A stretch of 64,000 bases of DNA from Pseudomonas sp. GD03858 (GTDB lineage Bacteria; Pseudomonadota; Gammaproteobacteria; Pseudomonadales; Pseudomonadaceae). The position numbers and the translations under genes are program-made. The notes beneath the pieces are model-generated. The model ran no database searches and was not told the DNA's origin. It saw nothing but the letters and a program-made list of their open reading frames with translations. The DNA is taken from positions 1 through 64,000 of the forward strand of contig NZ_JAOCDM010000001.1 of NCBI RefSeq assembly GCF_029840925.1, given 5' to 3'. This document shows positions 55,917 to 64,000 of the stretch, piece after piece. Positions within the stretch are counted from its first letter, which is position 1. The number at the start of each line of letters is the position of its first letter.

Positions 55917-57010
55917 AAGCAGCATCCGCCGCGGCCAGCGAGCGCAGGACGACCACTGGCTCATTCATCCGTGCGCTGGCGCTCAGCAAATTTACCGAAT
56001 TCGCCAGCGATGAAGGACTCAGGCCGACGGCAATGCTCCGGCTGGTGGCTTTGCCTGTGGACGTGGAACAATTCCCCCAGCAGATCCTTGCCTACCAACG
56101 CTACTGCGGGTTGCTGGATCTGTGCGCACAACATACCGAGCAGGCGCTGTTCGGTTTACGGTTCGGGATGCACCAAGGGCTAGCGGTATTCGGTGACATG
56201 CTCTACCTGGTCGGCAGCACCCAATCGGTAGGCGAAGCACTGCTGGAGCTCAAGGACAACTATGCAGTCTTCAATGGTGCGGTCAGCATGCAGCTCCTAC
56301 CTGCACGTGATCAGGTCTGCCTTGAGTTTTCAACGCCCCGGCAGTACGGCCCCGGGCAGTTCCAGGCCGCAGAGCTGATGTGCGCCGTGGCCCTGAAACT
56401 GTTGCGTGCGATGATCGGTGACGAATGGCAACCTGATCATGTGGCCTTTACCCATGCACCACTTGGCAGCGAGCTGGACTACAGAAGCATCCTTGGCTCA
56501 CCTCCGATGTTTTCCTCGTCGTTTACAGGGCTGGTCTTTCCACGAGATGTCCTGTCGTTACCACTGAATGCCAAGGACACAACATTGCACCAGCTGCTGG
56601 AAACACACATAGGCCGGATGGAGCGGTTGTCCAGCGCGGCACTCCCTGGATCCATCAAGCAACTGCTCCGCCATCTGCTTCCCAGCGGCCGTGCGACAGT
56701 GGACAAGGCCGCCAGTTGGATGGTCCTGAATCCACGGTCGCTGCAACGCCTACTCTTCGCCGAGGGCACTTCATTCCAGCAGCTTCTTGACGAAGTGCGC
56801 CAGGAATCAGCCCAGCACTACCTGAAGGATCCCGCCATCAGCATGAGCAGGCTGGCGAAGCTTCTGGGATATGCAGACTCGAGCGGCTTCAGTCGCGCCT
56901 TTCATCGCTGGTTTGGCCTCACCCCGCTCCAATGGCAACGAAAAACCGGGCTGGCCAGGCAACCGCGTTTACTCCGAGGTCGAAAAAACTACAACGGCCC
57001 TGCCGAGTAA
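55913..57010 (+). CDS. AraC-family regulator with Arabinose_bd-type N-terminal domain (second of a pair)
   Basis: 365 residues from the ATG at 55913, overlapping the stop of the first regulator and preceded by GAGGT. The N-terminal domain again has the pattern FGLRFGMHQGLAVFGDMLYL. The DNA-binding part is TVDKAASWMVLNPRSLQRLL and MSRLAKLLGYADSSGFSRAF. The two proteins are divergent paralogues. Co-translation of two AraC regulators hints at a heteromeric or hierarchical control, perhaps sensing substrate and intermediate separately. The gene ends 20 bases before the convergent acyl-CoA dehydrogenase stop. Confidence 0.87.
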   Translation: MKAASAAASERRTTTGSFIRALALSKFTEFASDEGLRPTAMLRLVALPVDVEQFPQQILAYQRYCGLLDLCAQHTEQALFGLRFGMHQGLAVFGDMLYLVGSTQSVGEALLELKDNYAVFNGAVSMQLLPARDQVCLEFSTPRQYGPGQFQAAELMCAVALKLLRAMIGDEWQPDHVAFTHAPLGSELDYRSILGSPPMFSSSFTGLVFPRDVLSLPLNAKDTTLHQLLETHIGRMERLSSAALPGSIKQLLRHLLPSGRATVDKAASWMVLNPRSLQRLLFAEGTSFQQLLDEVRQESAQHYLKDPAISMSRLAKLLGYADSSGFSRAFHRWFGLTPLQWQRKTGLARQPRLLRGRKNYNGPAE

Positions 57011-57029
57011 TGCTGCCTGGCAACATTAC

Positions 57030-58808
57030 TCAGAACTGCGTGCTTTCCAGAAGATACAGCGACTCACTCCCGGCTTTCACGGCGGCTGTCAATGAATGGA
57101 TCCGAGGCAGCAGGCGAGCAAAGTAGAAGCGCGCGGTGCCCAGTTTGCTTGCGTAGAAGTCGTCTTGACCTGCTTTGGGCAGCGCCCTATGTGCCATTCG
57201 CGCCCACATGTAGGCATAGACGGTGTATCCAAAGACATGCAGATACTCGACCGAGGCTGCACCCACTTCGTTAGGATCGCCCTTGGCGCGGTCCAGGATC
57301 CAGGCCGTCAATTCCTCAAGATTGAGTACCGAAGCTTTCAATGGCGCAGTAAATTCGGCCAGCGTCGGTGGCGCCGAGTGGATGAAATCTAGCACCTCGT
57401 CAATCAAGGTTTGCGCGGCGGCGCCACCCGTTCCCAGAATCTTGCGGCCGAGCAGATCCAGCGCCTGAATACCATTCGTACCCTCATAGATCTGGGTGAT
57501 ACGGCAGTCACGCACCAATTGTTCCTGACCCCATTCACGAATATAACCATGCCCGCCAAACACCTGTTGGCCGTGTAACGTGGCTTCCAACCCCATATCG
57601 GTCAGGAATGCCTTGGCGACTGGCGTCAGCAATGCGACGAGTTCTTCTGCGCGCTTGCGTACGTCGGCGTCTTCGCTGTACTTGGACGTGTCCAGTTGCA
57701 TCGCGACATAGCTGGAGAAAGCGCGCCCACCTTCGTTCAAGGCTTTCATGGTGAGCAGCATGCGACGTACATCGGCGTGAACGATAATCGGATCAGCAAT
57801 CCGCTGCCCATCGACAGCCCCACTCGATGCCCGTCCCTGGACACGATCACGGGCATAGCTGATCGCACTCTGATAAGAACGCTCGCCGGTAGCCAACCCT
57901 TGGACGCCCACTCCCAGCCGCTCGTAGTTCATCATGGTGAACATTGCGGCCAGACCTTTATTCGACTCGCCGACCAACCAGCCCTGGGCACCATCGAAGT
58001 TCATCACACAGGTCGCTGATGCCTTGATGCCCATCTTGTGCTCGAGAGATCCGCAGCTCAGGCTGTTCTTCTCGGCCAATGTGCCGTCGTCATTGCTCAA
58101 TACCTTGGGTACCAGGAACAGCGAGATACCCTTGGGACCGACAGGGGCATCAGGTAGCCGAGCCAATACCAGGTGCACGATATTTTCGGTCAGGTCGTGC
58201 TCACCACCGGTAATGAAGATCTTGGTGCCGCTTATTGCGTAGCTACCGTCCGCTTGCGGCTCGGCGCGAGTACGGATAATGCCGAGGTCGGTTCCGGCAT
58301 GCGGTTCGGTCAGGCACATGGTGCCTGCCCACTCGCCGCTATACATCTTCGACAGATATTGACCTTTCAGCGTCTCGCTCGCGTGTGCATTGATTGCCAT
58401 ACAGGCGCCAGCGGTCAGCATGGGGTACAGACCAAATGACAGGTTGGCGGCATTGACGATTTCATCGACCAGCGTCGAGAGCATCTTCGGCATGCCCATC
58501 CCGCCCTGGCTGGCATCCCCTGCAACTCCGCCCCATCCGCCCTCGGCAAAGGCCTTGTAGGCTTCCACAAACCCTTGAGGTGTTGTTACCCGCCCGTCTT
58601 TCCACTGACAACCTTGCTCATCACCGGGACGATTCAGCGGTGCCAGTACCTCGGCTGCAAGCTTGCCTGCCTCGTTCAGGATCGCCTCGGCAGTTTCCGA
58701 GTCGATAAAGTCGTGCAGAGCAGGAAACTGACCCCACAGTTTACTGGCCTCGAATACTTCATTGAGGATGAATTGCATATCTCGCAGGGGGGCTTGGTAA
58801 TCAGACAT
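57030..58808 (-). CDS. Acyl-CoA dehydrogenase, AcdA/DmdC-like long form
   Basis: 592 residues from the ATG at 58808. Family marks are an N-terminal extension (YQAPLRDMQFILNEVFEA), MCLTEPHAGTDLGIIRTRAE near residue 160, the FAD and active-site segment QIYEGTNGIQALDLLGRKIL with the catalytic glutamate near 430, and a C-terminal ACDH_C domain. It is like DmdC and other 590-600-residue enzymes that act on modified or medium-chain acyl-CoA thioesters. It is a single-gene unit with the duplicated palindrome promoter upstream (site 10). It would make the 2-enoyl-CoA for the hydratase encoded at 15155. Confidence 0.9.
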   Translation of the reverse strand: MSDYQAPLRDMQFILNEVFEASKLWGQFPALHDFIDSETAEAILNEAGKLAAEVLAPLNRPGDEQGCQWKDGRVTTPQGFVEAYKAFAEGGWGGVAGDASQGGMGMPKMLSTLVDEIVNAANLSFGLYPMLTAGACMAINAHASETLKGQYLSKMYSGEWAGTMCLTEPHAGTDLGIIRTRAEPQADGSYAISGTKIFITGGEHDLTENIVHLVLARLPDAPVGPKGISLFLVPKVLSNDDGTLAEKNSLSCGSLEHKMGIKASATCVMNFDGAQGWLVGESNKGLAAMFTMMNYERLGVGVQGLATGERSYQSAISYARDRVQGRASSGAVDGQRIADPIIVHADVRRMLLTMKALNEGGRAFSSYVAMQLDTSKYSEDADVRKRAEELVALLTPVAKAFLTDMGLEATLHGQQVFGGHGYIREWGQEQLVRDCRITQIYEGTNGIQALDLLGRKILGTGGAAAQTLIDEVLDFIHSAPPTLAEFTAPLKASVLNLEELTAWILDRAKGDPNEVGAASVEYLHVFGYTVYAYMWARMAHRALPKAGQDDFYASKLGTARFYFARLLPRIHSLTAAVKAGSESLYLLESTQF

Positions 58809-58908
58809 GGCATTTCTCGAAAATGAGTTGGGTGATGCGCATCCCAAGAGCGAAATGCACACAGGGCAACCGGATTACTGCTGTTGCTGGAACGGGCGCT
58901 AATTAAAG

Positions 58909-58922
58909 ACAACCACCGTTAT
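58909..58922. promoter_or_regulatory. Operator-like palindrome, site 10 of 10
   Basis: ACAAC-CACC-GTTAT with outer TTAA and GCTAAT, 101 bases upstream of the minus-strand acyl-CoA dehydrogenase. The stretch 58898-58960 is a copy of 17088-17150 around site 2. Apart from this site and the start region of the next gene, 58809-59246 holds no supported gene. Confidence 0.68.
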
Positions 58923-59246
58923 GCTAATTCGTGGAATTGCTCGTTGGCAATGCCCTTTCGGTTGTGCTGTCGCTGCCCCTATTGGTGTGCAGGCTGACCG
59001 CCCTGACGAGTAGAAACCCGCTGGCGAATGCCTGACAACGGCCATGCGGCCGAGATTCAGGTGCGCATCACACAGCAAAATCGATAACAAGAAAGCCCCA
59101 CGGCGCTTCAACACCACGAACGCTAATTCATGAATTGCACATTTTCTGGCGTGTTCTGTTAAATCTCTGTCGCGCGGAGCCTTTAGACTTCAAATCACCT
59201 ACAACAAAAACCGGCAACCAGCCGATCGCTGGACTCGGAGAAATTC

Positions 59247-59411
59247 ATGCGCCGAATTGCGTTCATCGGCACGGTCACGTTTTTGCTCACAGGCACGTTG
59301 TATGCGGCAGAGCAAATCGTGCAGACCAGCCCCCTTTACCCTTGGCCTGTCTACCTGATGTCCAGTTTCGCGGACATGCTCAAACCCCTGCGCGATGCAT
59401 TGGCAATCTAA
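59247..59411 (+). CDS. 54-residue secreted peptide
   Basis: The ATG at 59247 follows GGAG at seven bases. The product has a signal peptide (RIAFIGTVTFLLTGTLYA) and a mature part AEQIVQTSPLYPWPVYLMSS followed by FADMLKPLRDALAI, which could form an amphipathic helix. No known family. Part of the gene is repeated as a decayed copy at 17174-17281, in the same position relative to a duplicated promoter, so the promoter and peptide were duplicated as a unit. It stands upstream of the acyl-CoA dehydrogenase/phosphotransferase/SDR operon and may be co-transcribed with it. Confidence 0.6.
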   Translation: MRRIAFIGTVTFLLTGTLYAAEQIVQTSPLYPWPVYLMSSFADMLKPLRDALAI

Positions 59412-59563
59412 TGCTGACTTGCCCCCATCCTTCATCCGACAAGCATGATTTCCAATCGTCAAAGCAAGGGCATTGAGTTCGGTAATGCACTGGCGCATGA
59501 ACCCTGCTCGCTTCCAACCCCCGTCTACGCAACACACCCCCGCGTCCTATCGAGGAATACAGC

Positions 59564-60775
59564 ATGCACTTTGAATACAGCGCAAAAGTTCGAGACCTTC
59601 TCGGGCGGCTTGAGCGTTTCATGGAAGATCACGTATACCCAGCCGAGCACGAATACCATGATTTCATCGAGCGCTCCGACAACCGTTGGGTCATTCCTCC
59701 GGTAATGGAGCAACTCAAGGCGCGTGCACGGAGCGAAGGCCTGTGGAACCTGTTTCTGGCAAAGTTCGACGACTACGGCTCAGGCCTGACCAACCTGGAA
59801 TATGCGCCGCTAGCCGAGGTCATGGGCCGCTCGTTCATCGGCCCGGAAGTGTTCAACTGCAATGCGCCAGATACTGGCAACATGGAACTGCTGGCTCGCT
59901 ATGGCAGCGAAGCGCAGAAACGCCAGTGGCTGCTGCCGCTGCTCAACGGTGAAATCCGTTCAGCGTTCGCCATGACGGAACCAGCGGTTGCTTCCTCCGA
60001 TGCCACCAACATCGAATGCCGCATCGAACGGCACGGTGATGACTACGTGATTAACGGGCACAAATGGTGGACCACTGGCGCACCCGATCCCCGCTGTGCG
60101 TTCCTGATCGTGATGGGCAAGACCGATCCCGATGCCCCGACGCATTACCAACAGACGCAGGTCATCGTGCCGATGGATACCCCCGGCCTCAAGCTACTGC
60201 GCCCCCTGCGCGTATTCGGCGACGACGACGCCCCACACGGGCATGCCGAGATCCTGTTCGAGAATGTACGCGTCCCGGTTGGCAACCGGATCGGCGACGA
60301 AGGACAAGGCTTCGAAATTGCCCAAAGCCGACTGGGTCCAGGCCGGATTCATCATTGCATGCGCCTGATTGGGTCCGCTCAACGTGCGTTGGAGCTGATG
60401 TGCGCCCGGGTCGAGCAACGGGTGGCGTTCGGCAAGAAGCTCTCCGAGCAAGGTTCGATACGTGAGGACATCGCGCGTTCTCTGTGCGATATCGAGCAGG
60501 CACGCCTGTTGACCTTGAAGGCTGCCGACAAGATGGACCGCACCAGCTACAAGGACGCGCGGGATCTCATCGCGATGATCAAGATCGTTGCCCCAACCAT
60601 GGCGCAGCAGGTCATTGACCGCGCCATCCAGGCTCACGGTGCACTGGGCCTGTGCCAAGACAGCTTCCTGCCGCGCGCCTTTGCTAATGCCCGGGCCATT
60701 CGCCTGGCCGATGGCCCCGATCAGGTGCACATGGCCTCATTGGGCAAAGCGGTGATCAAACGCTACACAGCTTAA
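59564..60775 (+). CDS. Acyl-CoA dehydrogenase, ACAD10/11 (LvaC-like) type
   Basis: 403 residues. N-terminal [20 protein letters not shown], the FAD-binding [20 protein letters not shown] near residue 140, [20 protein letters not shown], and the C-terminal [20 protein letters not shown] followed by [14 protein letters not shown], the ending typical of the ACAD10/11 branch. It is followed 12 bases later by an aminoglycoside-phosphotransferase-like gene. This dehydrogenase-kinase pair is the layout of mammalian ACAD10/11 and of the levulinate genes lvaA and lvaC, which remove a 4-hydroxyl group from acyl-CoA through a phosphorylated intermediate. A similar reaction is inferred. Confidence 0.87.
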   Translation: MHFEYSAKVRDLLGRLERFMEDHVYPAEHEYHDFIERSDNRWVIPPVMEQLKARARSEGLWNLFLAKFDDYGSGLTNLEYAPLAEVMGRSFIGPEVFNCNAPDTGNMELLARYGSEAQKRQWLLPLLNGEIRSAFAMTEPAVASSDATNIECRIERHGDDYVINGHKWWTTGAPDPRCAFLIVMGKTDPDAPTHYQQTQVIVPMDTPGLKLLRPLRVFGDDDAPHGHAEILFENVRVPVGNRIGDEGQGFEIAQSRLGPGRIHHCMRLIGSAQRALELMCARVEQRVAFGKKLSEQGSIREDIARSLCDIEQARLLTLKAADKMDRTSYKDARDLIAMIKIVAPTMAQQVIDRAIQAHGALGLCQDSFLPRAFANARAIRLADGPDQVHMASLGKAVIKRYTA

Positions 60776-60787
60776 GGAGCGACTACC

Positions 60788-61816
60788 ATGACCCACATTG
60801 AAAACCTCGACAGCGAGCGCCTGGGCGCCTACCTGGAAGCCGTTCTGCCCGGTTTCAACGGGCCTGTCGTGCTGGAGAAATTCGCTGGCGGGCAGTCGAA
60901 CCCGACATACCGGCTCCGCGCTGGCGGGGCTGATTATGTGTTACGCAGCAAACCACGGGGCGCACTGCTGAAGTCCGCTCACGCGATCGACCGTGAGTTT
61001 CGCGTCATGCAAGCCCTGCGCAACACCGAGGTTCCGGTAGCCCACCCGTACTACCTCTGCGAAGATGCCAGCATCATCGGCAGCGACTTCTACCTCATGT
61101 CGTTCGTGGAGGGGCGGATTTTCTGGGACCCCGCACTGCCGGAGATCGAACAAGGCCAACGCACTGCCTACTACAAAGAAATGAACCGCGTGCTGGCAGC
61201 GATGCACCGCCTGGACGTCGAAGCCATCGGCCTCGGCGATTATGGTCGAGCCGGTAACTACTTCGAGCGGCAGATCGCGCGCTGGACCCAGCAGTACCAG
61301 GCCAGCGAAACCGAGACCAACCCGGCGATGAATCAGCTCATCGACCGGCTACCGATGTTGCTGCCGCCAGACGACGGGCGTGTCAGTCTGGTCCATGGCG
61401 ACTATCGCCTGGACAACTTCCTGTTCCATCCTACCGAACCACGCATCCTCGCTGTAGTCGACTGGGAACTGTCCACTCTCGGGCATCCCTTCGCCGACCT
61501 GGCGTATCAATGCATGCAGTGGCGCATGCCAAATGACGGCCTAATCCGAGGGTTGGGTGGCCTCGACCGCCAGGCATTAGGCATACCAGACGAAGAAACC
61601 TATGTCGCCGACTATTGCGCGCGCATGGGACTGGAAAAGATCGAAAACTGGAACTTCTACCTAGCGTTCAGTTTTTTCCGGCTTGCCGCGATCGCCCAAG
61701 GCGTGAAGAAACGAGCCCTTGAAGGTAATGCTTCCAATACGCGGGCTCACGAAACGGGTGAACTGGCTCGGCCCCTCTCGCAGATGGGGTTGGACCTCAT
61801 TGCCCCTGGGAATTGA
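60788..61816 (+). CDS. APH-family phosphotransferase (LvaA-like 4-hydroxyacyl-CoA kinase candidate)
   Basis: 342 residues with the protein-kinase-like APH fold. N-terminal FAGGQSNPTYRL (nucleotide loop) and VLRSKPRGALLKSAHAIDRE, the Brenner motif VHGDYRLDNFLFHP with catalytic Asp and Asn near residue 205, and the metal-binding aspartate in AVVDWELSTLGHPFADLAY. It belongs with ACAD10/11-type kinases rather than antibiotic resistance enzymes. Its place directly after an ACAD10/11-type dehydrogenase supports phosphorylation of a hydroxyacyl-CoA. It overlaps the frame leading to the SDR gene. It should not be read as a resistance gene. Confidence 0.88.
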   Translation: MTHIENLDSERLGAYLEAVLPGFNGPVVLEKFAGGQSNPTYRLRAGGADYVLRSKPRGALLKSAHAIDREFRVMQALRNTEVPVAHPYYLCEDASIIGSDFYLMSFVEGRIFWDPALPEIEQGQRTAYYKEMNRVLAAMHRLDVEAIGLGDYGRAGNYFERQIARWTQQYQASETETNPAMNQLIDRLPMLLPPDDGRVSLVHGDYRLDNFLFHPTEPRILAVVDWELSTLGHPFADLAYQCMQWRMPNDGLIRGLGGLDRQALGIPDEETYVADYCARMGLEKIENWNFYLAFSFFRLAAIAQGVKKRALEGNASNTRAHETGELARPLSQMGLDLIAPGN

Positions 61817-61842
61817 AATTTCCGTGGTTTGGAGAAGTTACG

Positions 61843-62613
61843 ATGGTTAATGAACGTTTTTCGCTGGCTGGTAAAGTTGCTCTGGTTACCGGCGCTTCGA
61901 GTGGCATTGGTTATTGTCTCGCCCACGGCCTGGCGCAGGCTGGCGCCACGATCGTGGCATCGGCTCGCCGGATCGACCGGATCGAGGCGCTGGTGCACGA
62001 CATCAACAACAGCGGCGGTAAAGCCATCGCTGTTGCCATGGATGTGACCTCCAGTGATAGCGTGCGTGAGGCATTTGACGCTGCGGCATCAGAGGTCGGC
62101 GTGTGCGACATCATTATCAACAATGCCGGCATCGCTTCCCCTGCGCCCTTCCTGGAGACCGACGAGGCCTCCATGGATGCTGTGCTGGACACCAATTTCA
62201 AGGGAATCTGGCGCGTATCTCAGGAAGCCGCGCGCCGGCTTGCCGAGGCCAAGCAGCCGGGGGCGATCGTTAACATCGCCTCGATACTCGGCCTAGGCGC
62301 CCTGCCCGGGTACAGTGCCTATGCCGCCTCCAAGGGCGCCGTCATACAGTTGACCCGGACGCTGGCCAATGACTTGATGCGCTATGGGATCCGGGTCAAT
62401 GCCATTGCACCCGGCTGGTTCGAAACTGAAATGAGCCAGCCTTTTTTCGCCAGCGAAAAGGGACAGGCAGCCATACGCTCGATGCCATCACGACGCCTGG
62501 GCCAACTCGACGAATTGATTGGCCCGGTGATCATGCTCGCTAGCGAGGCGGGTTCCTTCGTCAATGGCGTAGTATTACCGGTAGACGGAGCCCATCACAC
62601 CCGTTTGGCATGA
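61843..62613 (+). CDS. Short-chain dehydrogenase/reductase
   Basis: 256 residues from the ATG at 61843, preceded by GGAG at eight bases. Classical SDR motifs: TGASSGIGYCLAHGLAQAG near residue 14, NNAGIAS near 91, the catalytic serine in NIASILGLG, YSAYAASKGA (Tyr and Lys) near 157, and a C-terminal NGVVLPVDGAHH. An NAD(P)H-linked oxidation of a hydroxyacyl-CoA or ketone reduction is expected. It is the last gene of the peptide/dehydrogenase/kinase operon and the last catabolic gene before the integrase remnant. Confidence 0.9.
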   Translation: MVNERFSLAGKVALVTGASSGIGYCLAHGLAQAGATIVASARRIDRIEALVHDINNSGGKAIAVAMDVTSSDSVREAFDAAASEVGVCDIIINNAGIASPAPFLETDEASMDAVLDTNFKGIWRVSQEAARRLAEAKQPGAIVNIASILGLGALPGYSAYAASKGAVIQLTRTLANDLMRYGIRVNAIAPGWFETEMSQPFFASEKGQAAIRSMPSRRLGQLDELIGPVIMLASEAGSFVNGVVLPVDGAHHTRLA

Positions 62614-63000
62614 GGATATTGCTGCGCAAGAGGACACAGAACTGCCATGCCTCTGTGTCCCACTAGCAAGCCTTTAGGCTCTCTAAAACAGCCCAGGCTG
62701 GCGAGTATCGGTTCCACCCGAGCAGTAGTGAAACTCCGAACAAGTCTGCCGGTTCCCGCGATGAGCAATGTCTTGACATCAAAAAGCCGCTTTTTCAGGC
62801 GTGAGTCGCCTCCGAACCAGAGCTTGTCCTGGTTCTTGCGCGCTACGGGCGCACCGCGACCGCATGGCCACCTTCCACTACCAAATCTTGGTGGTCAGCC
62901 CCTGCGCCGATCCGCTGAGGAACATGGCGCCCACATTCAACGCCGAGAAATCGAGGCCCATGCCCAAACCGCTCCTTTACAAATTAACAGGCCGCCTGAA
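62614..63000. other. Junction region, no gene supported
   Basis: 387 bp between the last catabolic gene and the integrase remnant. A GC-AAAAA/TTTTT palindrome lies at 62782-62796. A short minus-strand frame (62878-62961) with protein-like codons is probably a fragment of a lost gene. The island's right junction is likely here. Confidence 0.4.
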
Positions 63001-63120
63001 CGCGTGCGCACCATCATTCGCGCCCAACTGCTGCCACAGCGCCGAGAGGCCGCCCAACAATGGGCGGACTACTTGGACCGACTACGGAAAAATGCTGCGC
63101 TCGCAACGCACACTGACTGA
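63001..63120 (+). pseudogene. Integrase remnant with a large internal deletion
   Basis: The frame reads RVRTIIRA joined to AQLLPQRREAAQQWADYLDR and LRKNAALA. The first part matches the integrase at 7780-7803 and the second matches its C-terminus at 8408-8497. About 600 bp between them are missing, and the join falls in a CGCGCC/CGCGCA microhomology. DNA identity to the intact gene is high but not perfect, so this comes from a related, separate integrase. It marks an old island end. Confidence 0.8.
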
Positions 63121-63181
63121 TAATTATTCACAGCGCTACATCTCCCACAGTTTCAATGGCGTTTGCAGAATCGACTTCAGC

Positions 63182-63406
63182 TCACGTTCTTCCGCAAACA
63201 CCATCTGAATTTTCATCTCGAGCACGGTTACGACATGCACATTCCACTTCAGCCTCAGCCCGTGTCGAAAAACTTAGAACCAGGCGAAGCTTGTTTTGCG
63301 TATCGTACAGGTCATATCCTATTCCGACAGCACTTCCACGACCGTACCGATCGAACCTTTCGCTCTTGAGAGGCAGTGCTGGAATCACCACAAACCGAGC
63401 CGACAT
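63182..63406 (-). CDS. Small hypothetical protein
   Basis: 74 residues, beginning MSARFVVIPALPLKSERFDR, with VGIGYDLYDTQNKLRLVLSF in the middle. GAGGT precedes the ATG at four bases. The composition is that of a small soluble alpha/beta protein; no family is recognised. It lies 64 bases downstream of another small gene on the same strand, so the two are probably an operon of the host backbone. Confidence 0.6.
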   Translation of the reverse strand: MSARFVVIPALPLKSERFDRYGRGSAVGIGYDLYDTQNKLRLVLSFSTRAEAEVECACRNRARDENSDGVCGRT

Positions 63407-63470
63407 ATTGACCTCTCACTTTTTAAGAGTGACGGCAATCCACGCTTGCAGTTAAGCGCTCGCAATATTT

Positions 63471-63716
63471 TCAATGCTTCCGAAAAGAAAGCCCTTCAAA
63501 TTCAACGTCAAACTCAAAATCGCGCAACCGGATCAACAACTCTTGAAATGCGTGCTCACCGGCCAGCAAACGGGCAAAGACCGCGCACTGACACAAGAGC
63601 GAGTCGAGTAATAGCCGCTGATCTTCCTCAGATTGGAACTTATTCACGCCAGCAAGAATGAGCTTGTACGCCGTTTCGGCGTAGATACTTGGCTTAGCCT
63701 GATCATGACAGTCCAT
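63471..63716 (-). CDS. Small hypothetical protein
   Basis: 81 residues (MDCHDQAKPSIYAETAYKLI at the start; helical, with LLLDSLLCQCAVFARLLAGE). A strong ribosome binding site, GGAGGAAGG, stands just before the ATG at 63716. It has the size and style of the many short helical proteins encoded in Pseudomonas genomes near DUF3077-type genes, but no family is assigned. A structured inverted-repeat element lies directly upstream. Confidence 0.62.
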   Translation of the reverse strand: MDCHDQAKPSIYAETAYKLILAGVNKFQSEEDQRLLLDSLLCQCAVFARLLAGEHAFQELLIRLRDFEFDVEFEGLSFRKH

Positions 63717-63781
63717 GTCCTTCCTCCCCGGGTTCGTTTCGACTTTGCCGACGCCAGAGAGTGGATGGCGGCGACCCGCAG

Positions 63782-63900
63782 GGGTGAGAAACCGGCTGAT
63801 ACCAGACCGGCCAGACGCGAACGCCTGCCCTACGGATCGCCATAACGCGACCCGCTGGTATCAATTCGGGTTCTCACACCCGGCGCCGATATGCGGCGCC
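63782..63900. repeat. Long imperfect inverted repeat upstream of the small-gene pair
   Basis: GGGTGAGAAACCGGCTGATACCAG (two pieces, 63782-63805) pairs with CTGGTATC through TTCTCACACCC at 63855-63881, around a 49-base centre containing CGCG arms. A second hairpin with GGCGCC arms follows at 63882-63900. The whole could fold as a leader RNA of the minus-strand genes or be a dispersed Pseudomonas palindromic element. Confidence 0.55.
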
Positions 63901-64000
63901 CGACAAGGATTGCACACGTCCATCTTGCGGTGCAACCCTTCAAACCTCTCTAGCGTAAGTCAGACAGCCATTTTTCCGGACAACAGCTGACCTTCCGGCC

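Noticed and set aside
60788..61816. Aminoglycoside resistance kinase
   Set aside because: Although it has the APH fold, its sequence and its place after an ACAD10/11-type dehydrogenase fit acyl-CoA metabolism.
62878..62961. A 27-codon minus-strand frame starting MGLDFSALNVGAMF
   Set aside because: The codons look protein-like, but it is too short to name and sits in junction DNA; probably a gene fragment.

Overview
The window looks like chromosomal DNA of a Pseudomonas, probably of the putida group. It has GC-rich codon use, a mexS/mexT pair, a DUF2790 protein, a FAN1-like VRR-NUC nuclease of the Pseudomonas type, and AlmA-, AlkK- and AlkJ-like enzymes. No tRNA, rRNA, CRISPR array or intact insertion sequence was seen. 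All calls come from reading the sequence; no database was searched.

Layout. 1-7.1 kb is ordinary backbone: the 5' part of a VRR-NUC nuclease gene, two unrecognised genes that look translationally coupled, then divergent mexS and mexT. 7.2-15 kb is scrambled accessory DNA. It holds an intact P4-type integrase, a decayed XRE regulator, a four-gene piece of an ICE transfer region with two broken genes, a broken beta-lactamase-family gene, a 3' remnant of a Spy-like gene, a DUF2790 gene, a large FAD oxidoreductase and a frameshifted HxlR regulator. 15-20 kb starts the catabolic region (enoyl-CoA hydratase, nitronate-monooxygenase-like flavoprotein, broken tolC, DadA/PuuB-like oxidase). 21-28 kb is an RND efflux operon between two related TetR genes. 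29-62.6 kb is the main catabolic island. 63.0 kb carries a remnant of a second integrase like the one at 7.2 kb, followed by small backbone-type genes.

How the genes may work together. The island encodes two Tat-exported flavin amine oxidases, each followed by a membrane-anchored di-heme cytochrome c, and two cytoplasmic DadA/PuuB-like oxidases. It also has a PhyH-type dioxygenase with a RidA imine deaminase, and an AlmA-like Baeyer-Villiger monooxygenase followed by CoA ligase, esterase and GMC alcohol dehydrogenase genes. An aldehyde dehydrogenase, two acyl-CoA dehydrogenases, a LvaA-like phosphotransferase, an SDR and a DUF1329/DUF1302/RND/YCF48 envelope set complete it. Inference: a hydrophobic amine is oxidatively deaminated in the periplasm, the carbonyl product is opened through an ester or lactone, and the resulting hydroxy or carboxylic acid is activated and beta-oxidised. 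The substrate cannot be read from the sequence.

The strongest new observation is a short palindrome, ATAAC-N4-GTTAT with outer TTTA and TAAA flanks. It lies upstream of nearly every catabolic transcription unit (ten places between 11.6 and 58.9 kb), so the island is probably one regulon. The TetR protein encoded at 31.2 kb is the best candidate to bind it.
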